Part shown: positions 25,608-34,422 of the stretch, in pieces
Position numbering within the stretch: the stretch's first letter is position 1
How the letters are laid out: every line of letters starts with the position of its first letter
The notes under the pieces: generated by a model
What the model saw: only the letters and a program-made list of their open reading frames with translations
Told to the model about the DNA's origin: nothing
Database searches by the model: none
Assembly: GCA_003045895.1 (NCBI GenBank)
Contig: PZPC01000038.1
Coordinates: 1 to 49,746 of the forward strand
DNA from: Bacteroidota bacterium
GTDB taxonomy: Bacteria; Bacteroidota; Bacteroidia; Chitinophagales; Saprospiraceae
Direction: 5' to 3'
DNA: 49,746 nucleotides
Program-made: the position numbers and the translations under genes

Positions 25608-25925
25608 CTACATATTACACTGGCAGTTTTCCAGGCATTCGATGATGAGCGACACGTCGCGCTCCTTCAGCGCGTAGCGGATGCTGCGGCCATCGCGCCG
25701 GGAAGAGAGCAGACCGGAGCGCTTCATGTTCAGCAAATGGTGGGAGGTAAGCGACTGCTCGCTACCCAACATGGTGCAAATATCAGATACCGACAACTCC
25801 GGATATTGCTCCAGAATATGCACGATCCCCAAGCGTAACGGATGCGCAACAACCTTGAGGATGAAGGCGATCCGTTCCAGTTTCTCCGCTTCTTCGCGGT
25901 TGATAATACTTGCTTCAATTTCCAT
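25608..25925 (-). CDS. ArsR family regulator, possible persulfide/thiol sensor
   Basis: This 105-residue winged-helix protein has the ArsR layout: ERIAFILKVVAHPLRLGIVHIL, SVSDICTMLGSEQSLTSHHLLNMKRSGLL and wing RDGRSIRYAL. It lacks the classic ELCVCDL metal site. Cysteines are C50 at the start of helix 3 and C97, C101 and C103 in the last helix and tail. A pair in these two places is the pattern of SqrR/BigR regulators, which sense reactive sulfur by forming a polysulfide bridge. The adjacent rhodanese and sulfite oxidase support this reading, but metal sensing through the tail cysteines is also possible. Confidence 0.82.
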   Translation of the reverse strand: MEIEASIINREEAEKLERIAFILKVVAHPLRLGIVHILEQYPELSVSDICTMLGSEQSLTSHHLLNMKRSGLLSSRRDGRSIRYALKERDVSLIIECLENCQCNM

Positions 25926-26086
25926 ACAGGTGAATATAGGATAATATCTTCATTAAACGAAAATGGCAGGGAGATAGTTTTAAAACCAACGGGTACCAAA
26001 TCCGTCAACCCAGAAGGTTGTGGCGTTGGTACCCGTTGTTCGACATTCCAGCCCCGGAATGCCTTGTTTAATGGATCGGCAGTAGC

Positions 26087-27889
26087 CTAAAATGCGTAGG
26101 CGTTGGCAGCAATGAGGGTGTCGGCAATACGGCGGCGCCCCTCCTTGACGTTCACCGGTGGATACTTGGTGAAGCGCTTGATTCCCATGAGGAACGTACG
26201 CAACAGATCGTCAGCAGCAAAAGAAGCCACGGCATCGGCTGCTTCTTTAGCGATCCGGGCGTTGGCGTCGTGAAGAAAAACCCGCAGGATGGCATCGTAG
26301 ACCGCCTGTTCGCAAGGCTTATCAGTGCGGGCGGCCAGCTTCTGAACGCGCAACAGGGTGCTCTCGGCCTGGAACACGTCAATGAGCATATTGGCCAGGT
26401 TCATGAGGATTTCCTGCTCTTCCTTGAGTTTCATCTTGCCTTCCATCTGCAATTTGCCGGCGGCACCGGCCACCAGCAAAACCACTTTCTTGAGGTCTTC
26501 GACGGCCCGTTCCTCCTGGCCGTAAGCGCCCGCAGGTTGGTCCATGGAAGGCATGCCGGCGAGTTCTTTCTGCACCGCCCAGGCGGGGCCGACCATATCG
26601 AAGGCGCCAGCCATACCGCGGCGGAAGAACATGTCGACGGCAAGCAGGCGGTTGATTTCGTTGGTTCCCTCGTAAATGCGGTTGATCCGGGCATCGCGAT
26701 AAGCACGGGCAGCAGTACCTTCTTCCGAATAACCCATTCCGCCGTGAATTTGCACGTTTTCATCCACCACATAGTCCAGGGCTTCGGAGCCAATGACTTT
26801 GAGCAGGGCACACTCAATGGCGTATTCTTCGGCAGCCTGTAGTTTGGCCTGACCAAATTCTACACCTTCTCCCTGCAGCTGCTTGTTCCAGTCCTGGATA
26901 AGCTGGCTGGTGCGGTAGAGTGCACTCTCGCTGGCAAAAACCCGAATGGCTTGTTCGGCAAGCTTGTATTTGATAGCGCCAAAATTGGCGATTGGTTGGT
27001 TGAACTGGTGCCGCTCGTTGGCGTAACTAACCGAGCTGGTGATCGCTTTTTTAGCCCCACCATTACAGAGCGCATTGAGCTTGAAACGACCGGTATTGAG
27101 GGTATTAAAAGCAATGAGGTGTCCCTTGCCGATCTCGCCGAGCACGTTACCAACAGGAATTTTCGCATTTTCGAAAAAGACCTGACGGGTAGAAGAACCT
27201 TTGATGCCCAATTTGTTTTCTTCGGCACCCAGGGTGATGCCAGCGGTCTTGGCTGGCACGATGAACCCGGTAAACTGGTTGCCGCCAACCTGGGCAAAAA
27301 CGATAAAGACGTCGGCAAACCCGGCGTTGGATATCCACATTTTCTGGCCGTTGAGTACGTAGTGCTGACCGTCTTCGCTCAGGTCGGCCCGCGTCTTGGC
27401 AGCCAGGGCATCGGAGCCCGAACCGGGCTCGGTGAGGCAGTAGGCCGCTTTCAACTCGCCGCTGATGAGGCGGGGCAGAAATTCCCGCTTCTGCTGCTCG
27501 GTACCAAAATAAAGGACTGGCAACATACCAATGCCCGTATGCGCCGCATAAGATACCGTAAAGCCCCCCGTGCCGCCCATCACATCACAGATGAGGGTAT
27601 TGGTGTTGGTGTCCATCTCCATGCCGCCGTAGGCTTCTGGCATGTGGGAACCCAAGAGGCCCAGCTCCGCTACCGTCTCCAGTAACTTGGCGGCAATGTT
27701 GTCTTTCTGATGCTCAATTTTATCCGTGTTGGGAACGATATGCGTGGCAATGAAATCGTACACCATATCGCGAATCATGCGCTGTTCTTCATTGAATTCC
27801 TCGGGAATAAATACTTCGTCCGGGCGCGTGGCGCGAACCAGGAATTCACCGCCCCGCAGGACTTTGGTGGGAGTTGCTACGTCTGCCAT
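26087..27889 (-). CDS. Acyl-CoA dehydrogenase
   Basis: This 600-residue flavoenzyme of fatty acid beta-oxidation introduces a 2,3 double bond in acyl-CoA. Family signatures are AAYCLTEPGSGSDA (FAD binding), WISNAGFADVFIVFAQ, and QIHGGMGYSEE...RDARINRIYEGTNEI (C-terminal helical domain, which includes the region of the catalytic base). An extra ~170-residue C-terminal helical extension makes it longer than the 380-residue short-chain type, as in VLCAD/ACAD9-like forms. Two palindromes at 27924-27939 and 27988-28003 precede it, suggesting a dedicated repressor. Confidence 0.95.
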   Translation of the reverse strand: MADVATPTKVLRGGEFLVRATRPDEVFIPEEFNEEQRMIRDMVYDFIATHIVPNTDKIEHQKDNIAAKLLETVAELGLLGSHMPEAYGGMEMDTNTNTLICDVMGGTGGFTVSYAAHTGIGMLPVLYFGTEQQKREFLPRLISGELKAAYCLTEPGSGSDALAAKTRADLSEDGQHYVLNGQKMWISNAGFADVFIVFAQVGGNQFTGFIVPAKTAGITLGAEENKLGIKGSSTRQVFFENAKIPVGNVLGEIGKGHLIAFNTLNTGRFKLNALCNGGAKKAITSSVSYANERHQFNQPIANFGAIKYKLAEQAIRVFASESALYRTSQLIQDWNKQLQGEGVEFGQAKLQAAEEYAIECALLKVIGSEALDYVVDENVQIHGGMGYSEEGTAARAYRDARINRIYEGTNEINRLLAVDMFFRRGMAGAFDMVGPAWAVQKELAGMPSMDQPAGAYGQEERAVEDLKKVVLLVAGAAGKLQMEGKMKLKEEQEILMNLANMLIDVFQAESTLLRVQKLAARTDKPCEQAVYDAILRVFLHDANARIAKEAADAVASFAADDLLRTFLMGIKRFTKYPPVNVKEGRRRIADTLIAANAYAF

Positions 27890-27923
27890 CTTATGGTTAG
27901 TCTGTTATTGGTAAAATAGTATT

Positions 27924-27939
27924 TAGCGAATTTTCGCTA
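27924..27939. promoter_or_regulatory. 16-bp operator, proximal copy, acyl-CoA dehydrogenase gene
   Basis: TAGCGAATTTTCGCTA is a palindrome (7-bp arms, TT centre), 35 bp upstream of the start codon at 27889. It is the same site as 27988-28003 apart from orientation. Confidence 0.6.
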
Positions 27940-27970
27940 CAATAATACGGTTGTTCCGGCAAAAAGCCAA

Positions 27971-28020
27971 GTCAGTGGGGGTTATTTTAGCGAAAATTCG
28001 CTAAAATAACCCCCACTGAC
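27971..28020. promoter_or_regulatory. 50-bp near-perfect palindrome containing the distal operator
   Basis: Arms of 24 bp (27971-27994 and 27997-28020) are perfect inverted repeats around a 2-nt centre. The centre is the 16-bp site TAGCGAAAATTCGCTA (27988-28003), the reverse complement of the proximal copy. The outer arm halves (GTCAGTGGGGGTTATT) are not found at the proximal copy. The gap 27890-28129 holds no gene. Confidence 0.75.
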
Positions 28021-28129
28021 CGGGTAGCCGACAAAAACGTCCACCGCGCGGGTGAATTTACCAGCACACAACCAGGGCGAATACGATCTTAACAGGAACC
28101 CGACTGGATGACTGTTTCCAATTACCACC

Positions 28130-28501
28130 CTACACGTGCTGATCAATCAGCAGGGCATTGCCATCCGGATCGACGACCACAAAACTCGCCGGTCCGGAGG
28201 TCGTTTCGTCCGCTTCCGTCGCTAAGGGGATGCCTTTTTCCTTCAGGTGCTGCTGGATTTTTCGGACATCATCAAATGATTCCAGGGGGTTGGCATTTTC
28301 GTCCCAGCCGGGGTTGAAGGTCAGGATATTGTTTTCGAACATGCCCTGAAACAGACCGATCAGGGCATTGCCATTTTTCATGATGAGGTAATTCTTAGTC
28401 AGGTCTCCGGCGAAGACGGAAAAGCCGAGATTTTCGTAAAACTGTTGGGAAGCCTTGATGTCCTTGACACTCAGGCTGACGGAAAAAGCACCTAATTTCA
28501 T
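28130..28501 (-). CDS. VOC family (glyoxalase/bleomycin resistance-like) protein
   Basis: This 123-residue cytoplasmic protein of one vicinal-oxygen-chelate domain has the typical opening SVSLSVKDIKASQQFYENLGFSV, a central LIMKNGNALIGLFQ strand and an ending SFVVVDPDGNALLIDQ. The terminal motif usually carries a Glu metal ligand where this protein has Asp (LIDQ), so metal binding is uncertain. The reaction cannot be predicted. Single gene; the 297-bp gap to the next start contains only weak signals (a TACCTTAG -7-like box at 28692-28699 that may serve the next gene). Confidence 0.87.
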   Translation of the reverse strand: MKLGAFSVSLSVKDIKASQQFYENLGFSVFAGDLTKNYLIMKNGNALIGLFQGMFENNILTFNPGWDENANPLESFDDVRKIQQHLKEKGIPLATEADETTSGPASFVVVDPDGNALLIDQHV

Positions 28502-28798
28502 TGGTTTTAGTTTTACAGGTTGGTATTATATTGTCCTTTTAAATACGAATAGATTTCTGATTCCAAGATAATAATTCTCAGCCTAAGAATTTAATAATCA
28601 GCGCTAAAGCTGGTTGCCGGGAAGCTGGCTGGGGGTTGTCCCTCCACTTCCGTCAAACGACCCACCGTTTTAAATTTCACAAAAAATCACGTACCTTAGT
28701 ACAACAGAACAAACACGCCGGCTGGGATAGTCAGTAACCAACGGAGATTATCCCGGTCGTCAACTATTTCCGTGGCACCCTTATCGCACCGTGAAACC

Positions 28799-31186
28799 AT
28801 GCAAGATCTTCCAAAAATAAAACAGGAACTACGCGACGCTCTACCCAAGAAAGGCGTCTCGTTCCTCATCAAATCCCTGCGCGAATTGCTGCCGGGCGAT
28901 GCGCCTAAACTGGATATACTGGTGGGCATTGAAGCCGATTTCAAAAAACTTAAATCCGACTCTTTCGAGGGCATTCTTTCGCCTGACGAAGAAAGCCGCG
29001 AAGGCGCCAAGATCCGCAAGCGACTCCTGGAACTGCTCCAGAGCCTGGAGGCCGAAGATTTTGACCCCGCGGTGCAGCGCTCCCACATCGACCCCGAGCA
29101 GAAAGTCCGCAAAGGAGCGGTCTTGTACCGGATTCCGAAAGAGATGCAACTCAACGAGGAGACCCGCTGCATTGTCCGCATCGCCTTCGACGAAGAGATT
29201 ATCCTGGAGGATATGGAAATGGACGACGATACCCAGCTGAAGTCGGGCTTGCGCATCTCCGACTACATGAAGGTAGAAATCGAAGACCCTTCGGCCGACG
29301 GTGTGTTTGAAATCCGGACCACCAGCGAGAGCGTGCAACTGATCGACCAGGATGATTTTACGGAATGGCGCTTTTACGTGAAACCGATCAAGGCGGGGGA
29401 GCACGTCCTGGAATTGAAGGTGAGCATCATTATGCACATCGACGGCGAAGACCGTATCCGCGAAAAAACCCTCGACGAAAGCGTCGTCATCATTGCCGAA
29501 AAACCGGCGGTTGCCGAAGAAGATGTACCCTTCGTAAAGCTCGATGACGAAGGCGTGGTGGTGCCCTGTGCCCTGGCCCTGATCGCCCCACCCCGCTTTG
29601 AGTTCTTGCACAAGATTCCCTATAATTCCCTGGCGATGGCGCTGATCGTTGGCTTTGCGGCGCTCATGTACATGATTTCAAGCGGCATTATCAGTGACTA
29701 CAGCCGTTGGGGATCGGGCAGCGGAAGCTCCCATTCCGATAAGGAAGAGGTGACCAACCCCGATTTGGCTCATTTGGAGACCGAAGCGAGTAGTTTTGAC
29801 GAGTTACGGGCCAAACTGGATACCAAAACCACCTCCGCTGCCGACAAAGAAAGCCTACTGCTGGCGTACCTGGCGCAAAACCCGGGCTGCGAAAACGCGG
29901 CCCCGGCCCACTGGGAACTGGCCCAACTGACCGGCTACCCCGAAGATTACCAGGCCTATCTCCAGGTGCCCTGCGACCTGGCGCACCAGCCAGCAGCACA
30001 ACTGGCCATGGCCAACGCCGAACCGAAAGTGTGGGGTGCCGTCCAGCAGCTCCCCAATCCTGTCAATATCGACCGCTACCTGCGGCTGTACCCCCAGGGG
30101 CCACACCGGCTGGCGGCCATTGAACTGCTGGCCAAGAAGCCGACCTGGAAAAAACCTTACACCACCACCACCCCACCCCGGCTGGCGGAAACCGATTCGC
30201 TGGCCCTGGTAACGCGGCTGCTCGAATACGCCGACGAACCCCAATTGCCAAAGACAAAGCGGGACATCCTCAAGTACATTGAAGCAAACTTTCCGCCGGC
30301 CGATCAGACTGCCCCCCGGGGCGTAACACCAGGTAGTACCCCAACAGGCACCAATCCACCAGTGGTAACACCTCCTAAGCCCCCTGTGATCCAGCCCCCC
30401 CAGGAAGAACCACCCTTTGTCCCGACCCCCTTCTCCGAACCACCGGTGGTGCGGATACCCGCTGGCACCTTCACCATGGGTTGCCTGAGCGAGGAACGCG
30501 ATGGCGATTGCCACCCCAAGGAAAAACCGGCCCATGAGGTGACGCTGAAATCTTATTCGCTGGGCAAATACGAGGTGACGGTAGGTGAATACCTGGCTTT
30601 CGCCGAAGCCACCAACGGCAACTACCCTGACTGGCTGGAGCCGGGCAATAAATACCACCTTATCACCGGAACGGACGACTTCTACAGCCGCCAGGGCTAC
30701 AGCCGCCAGGCACTCGACCTGCCCATTGCGGGGGTGTCCTATAACGATGCCGTAGCTTACTGCCGTTGGCTGAGCAAACAAACGGGCAAGCGCTACCGGC
30801 TGCCCACCGAAGCCGAATGGGAATACGCGGCACGCGGCGGGGCCGTGGGCGAAGCGGATGATTTTCTTTACAGCGGGGGCAGTAACCCGGCCAACCTGGG
30901 ATGGTACCGCGGCAACAGTAGCGGCAGGGGACATCCGGTGGGCCGGAAAAGCCCCAATCAATTGGGCCTCTACGATATGACCGGCAACGTGTGGGAATGG
31001 TGCGAGGATGGCTGGAACACTTACCCCGCAGAACCCCAGACCAACCCCCGCAAAACTGGCTTGCCCAGGGTACGCCGGGGAGGTTGCTGTAACAGCGTTT
31101 CGAGGGATCTCCGCAATGCCGTTCGGATCATCCGGGACCCCAACGAGGTAGGTATGACGGGATTTCGGGTTTGCTGGGAACAGTAG
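28799..31186 (+). CDS. EAD11-like N-terminus, transmembrane helix and SUMF1/FGE-like C-terminal domain
   Basis: I start at the ATG 28799 (795 residues). Residues 1-85 (KIKQELRDALPKKGVSFLI, then DAPKLDILVGIEADFKKLKS and REGAKIRKRLLELLQSL) resemble effector-associated domain 11, an adaptor found in bacterial conflict proteins. A beta-rich domain with WRFYVKPIKAGEHVLELKV (~100-235) follows, then one membrane helix (~275-300), helical repeats (~325-495), a Pro/Thr-rich linker and a formylglycine-generating-enzyme-like domain (~548-795: IPAGTFTMG, RLPTEAEWEYAARGG, DMTGNVWEW, TGFRVCW). The usual GGSxxCxxxxC copper-binding pattern is absent (RRGGCCNSVSRDL), so it is probably a ligand-binding module and not an active enzyme. 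The unpaired partner should carry a matching EAD. Confidence 0.8.
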   Translation: MQDLPKIKQELRDALPKKGVSFLIKSLRELLPGDAPKLDILVGIEADFKKLKSDSFEGILSPDEESREGAKIRKRLLELLQSLEAEDFDPAVQRSHIDPEQKVRKGAVLYRIPKEMQLNEETRCIVRIAFDEEIILEDMEMDDDTQLKSGLRISDYMKVEIEDPSADGVFEIRTTSESVQLIDQDDFTEWRFYVKPIKAGEHVLELKVSIIMHIDGEDRIREKTLDESVVIIAEKPAVAEEDVPFVKLDDEGVVVPCALALIAPPRFEFLHKIPYNSLAMALIVGFAALMYMISSGIISDYSRWGSGSGSSHSDKEEVTNPDLAHLETEASSFDELRAKLDTKTTSAADKESLLLAYLAQNPGCENAAPAHWELAQLTGYPEDYQAYLQVPCDLAHQPAAQLAMANAEPKVWGAVQQLPNPVNIDRYLRLYPQGPHRLAAIELLAKKPTWKKPYTTTTPPRLAETDSLALVTRLLEYADEPQLPKTKRDILKYIEANFPPADQTAPRGVTPGSTPTGTNPPVVTPPKPPVIQPPQEEPPFVPTPFSEPPVVRIPAGTFTMGCLSEERDGDCHPKEKPAHEVTLKSYSLGKYEVTVGEYLAFAEATNGNYPDWLEPGNKYHLITGTDDFYSRQGYSRQALDLPIAGVSYNDAVAYCRWLSKQTGKRYRLPTEAEWEYAARGGAVGEADDFLYSGGSNPANLGWYRGNSSGRGHPVGRKSPNQLGLYDMTGNVWEWCEDGWNTYPAEPQTNPRKTGLPRVRRGGCCNSVSRDLRNAVRIIRDPNEVGMTGFRVCWEQ

Positions 31187-31323
31187 CTACCGATACGCCT
31201 CCGGCAGGAATTTTTTCGATGTGCTGAGTCTTACTCGGCAACTAAAAAAGGCGGCCTGTTGCCTCATGTCACCAAATAAAATATTTTCCGTAAAGTATAC
31301 TGCGGTATCGTGTTTTAAGGTTC

Positions 31324-31331
31324 TATCTTTG
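31324..31331 (+). promoter_or_regulatory. -7 promoter element
   Basis: TATCTTTG matches TAnnTTTG, 38 bp before the ATG at 31369. No clear -33 element. Confidence 0.4.
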
Positions 31332-31368
31332 GGTCAAACAAAATTCTACCCAAATACCATCTTTCCAA

Positions 31369-31953
31369 ATGATACTATCCAAAATCAGCTTATACGCAGC
31401 CGTGCTGCTTTCTTTGCACACGGCTACCGGCCAACAATTGCACTTCGACGCTTACCTGGGCAATGACCACATTGGTACCATGATCGTCTCGCGTTCCGAA
31501 AAAGCGGGTACGGTCACTTACTCTTCGGTTACCGACCTGACGGTGAAGTACATCATCTCCGTCGACCTCGACCTGGCGTACTCAGCCAGCTACGAAAACA
31601 ACCGGCTGCTGACCACCTCCTTTAAGTACCTGCGCAACCAAAAAACCCGCGAGTCCTGCTACGGTAAGCTCGTAGGCAGCACCTTTTCCACCTATTTCGA
31701 AGACCACACCGAGCGCGTCGAGACCACCTCGATCAACCAGAGCCTGCTGGCTGCCTTTTTCGAGGAGCCAACCAACAGGCGGGAGGTCTTTTCCGAACGC
31801 TGGGGCGTGAATATCCCCCTGACGCGCATGGGCGACCAAAAGTACCGGATCATTCTGCCCGACGGCAAGGAAAGCCACATGACCTACGCCGGTGGACAGT
31901 GCCGCGAGTCGCGCATTGTGTCGGGCTGGGGCGATATTGTGTTTCGGCGGTAG
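31369..31953 (+). CDS. Secreted beta-rich protein (possibly DUF6134)
   Basis: This 194-residue protein has a signal peptide (residues 1-21, ending ATGQ) and then alternating beta strands: LHFDAYLGNDHIGTMIVSR, VKYIISVDLDLAYSASYEN, KYRIILPDGKESHMTY. The look is that of DUF6134/DUF3108-like periplasmic proteins with a twisted beta-sheet, of unknown role. It has one promoter-like box upstream and a hairpin just after the stop, so it is probably a single-gene unit. I am not certain of the exact family. Confidence 0.65.
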   Translation: MILSKISLYAAVLLSLHTATGQQLHFDAYLGNDHIGTMIVSRSEKAGTVTYSSVTDLTVKYIISVDLDLAYSASYENNRLLTTSFKYLRNQKTRESCYGKLVGSTFSTYFEDHTERVETTSINQSLLAAFFEEPTNRREVFSERWGVNIPLTRMGDQKYRIILPDGKESHMTYAGGQCRESRIVSGWGDIVFRR

Positions 31954-31968
31954 GTACCGGGTCGGGTC

Positions 31969-31988
31969 GCCGGAAATTTATTTCCGGC
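31969..31988 (+). terminator. Hairpin after the DUF6134-like gene
   Basis: GCCGGAAA and TTTCCGGC are perfect 8-bp arms around TTTA, 15 bp beyond the stop. There is no T-tract on the plus strand. Confidence 0.5.
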
Positions 31989-32049
31989 AACTAACAGGCA
32001 CGCCACCGGAGAAGGTGAGGTGCTCGCGGCGGCGCCACGCCAAGTACAA

Positions 32050-32083
32050 AACGGGCTACCAGCACTCCTGCCAATAGCCCGTT
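32050..32083 (-). terminator. Terminator of the DUF2911 gene
   Basis: AACGGGCTA and TAGCCCGTT form a 9-bp stem. On the minus strand it is followed by TTTTG and lies 24 bp after the stop at 32108. With the previous hairpin it separates two convergent genes. Confidence 0.65.
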
Positions 32084-32107
32084 CCGAAAAATCCGTTGAG
32101 AAGGAAA

Positions 32108-33208
32108 TTACTTAAGCACCGTAATGGGCAAACGCGCCATGGTGTTTTCCCAACCGACCACGAGGTCGATCTTGTTGTTTCCTTTGTCTACAAAAGTCAT
32201 TGATAAAGCCTCCAGCGTACTGGGGGTTTTCTCCGTTTTGGCAACTACCGTCACGATATTGTCTTCGTCGTCGTGGTTGGCGGGGCCCCAGGATTGTACA
32301 TTCTTGTGGATGATGAACTCCCAATTGTCCTTGTTCACGGTAGCGAACAGGCCGTAGCGGCCGGCGGGGACAACCGTTCCACCGATATTCACATCCTGGA
32401 AGAACGTCAGTTCCGTGGTTTCGTTAGCGCCTACCCGCCAGAGTTCGCTGTACTTCAGGAGGTCGCCAAAGATCTTGCGGCCTTTCATTTGTGGGCGGCT
32501 GTAGACGACTCTTACCTGGGGTTCGTTAGCGGCCAGGTCTGCTGCTTCTACGTAGTTGCGCAGTCTGGACATCGGGGGGTACTGGACCAGGTCCAGCGGG
32601 CTGACATCGTCACCAGCCAGGCTGGGCGGGTTGAGGTTGATGGGCAGGGTCGCGCGGGTATGGTCCCATTCGAAGAGCATATTGACCAGGCCGTCATCCA
32701 CTTTTTGGAAACCAATCACGAAGCTTTCGCGCGCCGTGCCTAGTGGCGTAGTAGGTACCGTGACCGCCGCAATATCCTTGCTGACATCCCGATTCTCGGA
32801 ACCGCCGATGAAGCGCTCCGTAGAAATTTTGATGATCCACTGTTCGGGGTAGACCTGTGCAAACAGGGTGTACGAACCGGCAGGTACCAGGGTGTGGCCA
32901 ATTTCCACATCCTGGAAGAAGGTGACCTCGGTGGCTTCGTTCGCCCCCAGGCGCCAGTCTTGCCCCCAGGGCACCAGCGCTCCGAAGATGGCGCGGTCGT
33001 TTTTGCCGGGCCGGCAGTACAACACCTTGATCAGCTCCGTGCGATCGGCATCATCGGCAGCCAGGTAATTTTGGTAGGCCGCACCCTCGGGATAGTGGGC
33101 GGCATCCATGGGACTCTTGTCGAGGTCCGCAAATTTGACCTCCTGCGCCTGGGCAGTGGTGAATAGTCCGCTCAGCAGACCGAGAAAGAGAAGGGTATTG
33201 AATTTCAT
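32108..33208 (-). CDS. Secreted protein with two tandem DUF2911 domains
   Basis: I start at the ATG 33208 (366 residues) because it begins with a signal peptide (MKFNTLLFLGLLSGLFTTAQAQ); the frame upstream is the antisense of the aldo/keto reductase. Two homologous halves follow, each with the DUF2911 hallmarks: YCRPGKNDRAIFGALVPWGQDWRLGANEATEVTFFQDV and YSRPQMKGRKIFGDLLKYSELWRVGANETTELTFFQDV share their core (RxGANExTExTFFQDV), then VPAGxYxLFA. DUF2911 proteins are exported, beta-sandwich and of unknown function. A duplication inside one gene is less common than a single domain followed by TPRs. Confidence 0.9.
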   Translation of the reverse strand: MKFNTLLFLGLLSGLFTTAQAQEVKFADLDKSPMDAAHYPEGAAYQNYLAADDADRTELIKVLYCRPGKNDRAIFGALVPWGQDWRLGANEATEVTFFQDVEIGHTLVPAGSYTLFAQVYPEQWIIKISTERFIGGSENRDVSKDIAAVTVPTTPLGTARESFVIGFQKVDDGLVNMLFEWDHTRATLPINLNPPSLAGDDVSPLDLVQYPPMSRLRNYVEAADLAANEPQVRVVYSRPQMKGRKIFGDLLKYSELWRVGANETTELTFFQDVNIGGTVVPAGRYGLFATVNKDNWEFIIHKNVQSWGPANHDDEDNIVTVVAKTEKTPSTLEALSMTFVDKGNNKIDLVVGWENTMARLPITVLK

Positions 33209-33267
33209 AGTATTCGTTATAGATGAAGAAAAAAAACCATTGTAAAAGTAGAAAAAAAGCGGGAAGC

Positions 33268-34218
33268 CTATCCCCAAAGTTCGGCGAGGGTATAAGGGCC
33301 ATCCGGCACCTCCCAGAATTTGCCATCGACGTAGCGGCGGCCCCGGTCGAGGGTGGCCAGCTGGCGGAGGTCTTCGGCGGATAAGTGGAGTTCGGCGGCC
33401 GCAAAATTCTCCCGCAGGCGGCCGGGATTGACCGACTTGGGAATCACGGCAATCCCCCGGTGGATGGACCAACTGATGAGTACCTGGGCCGGGGTAGCCT
33501 GGTGTTGACGGGCCAGCTGTACGATGATGGGATCTTCCAGGAGGATGGGTTCGTCGGCGGCCTTGAGTCCGGCGGGCCGGTCGGCCGACCCCAGGGGCGA
33601 ATAGGCCGTGAGGTGAATGCCGTGCTCCTGGCAAAAAGCCACCAGGGCGGGTTGTTGCAGATAGGGATGCAATTCGATCTGGTTCATGGCTGGCTTCACC
33701 TGGCCACCTTCCAGCAGTTGGGTCAGGTGCCGGGCATTGAAGTTGCTGACGCCAATGTGACGAACCAACCCGGCGGCCTGCGCGGCTTCCATCCCTTGCC
33801 AGGTGGCGGTCAGGGGGCAGTCGGCCAGGGCGATGAAGTCGGCGGCGCTCCGGGCGCTCACTTTATCGGGTTGTTGTGCAATGGGCCAGTGGATGAGGTA
33901 GAGATCGAGGTAGTCCAGACCAAGATCGGCGAGGGTACGCTGTAGGGCGGGAATGACCTGCTCGCGGCCGTGGCCGTTGTTCCAGAGCTTGGAGGTAACC
34001 CACAACGCTTCCCGGGTGACGCTGCCTTCGGCAATGGCTTCCCGGATGGCCCGGCCCACTTCCTGTTCATTGCCGTAGATGGCGGCACAATCGAGGTGGC
34101 GGTAGCCGATCCGGAGGGCCTCCCGAACGGCGCCGTACACTTCGTTGGGGGCAGATTTCCAGGTGCCCAGGCCCAGGATAGGCATTTGATCCTGGTTGGC
34201 AAAAGTTAGCATTTTCAT
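33268..34218 (-). CDS. Aldo/keto reductase
   Basis: From the ATG at 34218 (316 residues; another ATG lies two codons further) the protein begins at the usual family N-terminus, LTFANQDQMPILGLGTW. The tetrad is visible: Asp and Tyr in HLDCAAIYGNE, Lys in WVTSKLWN, His in YLIHWP. NADPH-binding residues include IPKSVNPGRLREN. It should reduce aldehydes or ketones in the cytoplasm. Most similar in style to the AKR1/AKR4-like group. Substrate unknown. Confidence 0.93.
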   Translation of the reverse strand: MKMLTFANQDQMPILGLGTWKSAPNEVYGAVREALRIGYRHLDCAAIYGNEQEVGRAIREAIAEGSVTREALWVTSKLWNNGHGREQVIPALQRTLADLGLDYLDLYLIHWPIAQQPDKVSARSAADFIALADCPLTATWQGMEAAQAAGLVRHIGVSNFNARHLTQLLEGGQVKPAMNQIELHPYLQQPALVAFCQEHGIHLTAYSPLGSADRPAGLKAADEPILLEDPIIVQLARQHQATPAQVLISWSIHRGIAVIPKSVNPGRLRENFAAAELHLSAEDLRQLATLDRGRRYVDGKFWEVPDGPYTLAELWG

Positions 34219-34422
34219 AATGGGTGTTATTTGTATAAGAACTACCCGGAAAACAGTCAAAGGGGGAGGAGAGTTGGTTTTTTTAAAAAAAAAGGACAAA
34301 TGAGGCAGCCACTCCCCTTTTTATCCCTGGTCTGAAAAATAAAATACGAACAGCTTTCTGTATATTACCGGGCAGTTAATATTTTCCTGCATTACCCCCC
34401 TCTTTTTTAATACACCTTCCAT

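Noticed and set aside
27971-28020. Long palindrome read as a terminator
   Set aside because: It lies upstream of the gene, has no T-tract on either side, and its centre matches a second site nearer the start codon, which fits an operator.
29855-30961. 368-codon minus-strand open frame
   Set aside because: Antisense of the EAD/SUMF1 gene; composition is not protein-like.
31081-31110. Two adjacent cysteines (RGGCCN) as the FGE copper site
   Set aside because: True FGE has Cys-x4-Cys after GGS; here the cysteines are adjacent and replace the Ser, so catalytic activity is not supported.
33209-33634. 142-codon N-terminal extension of the DUF2911 frame
   Set aside because: Arg/Pro/Gly-rich and antisense to the aldo/keto reductase; the signal peptide at 33208 is the natural start.
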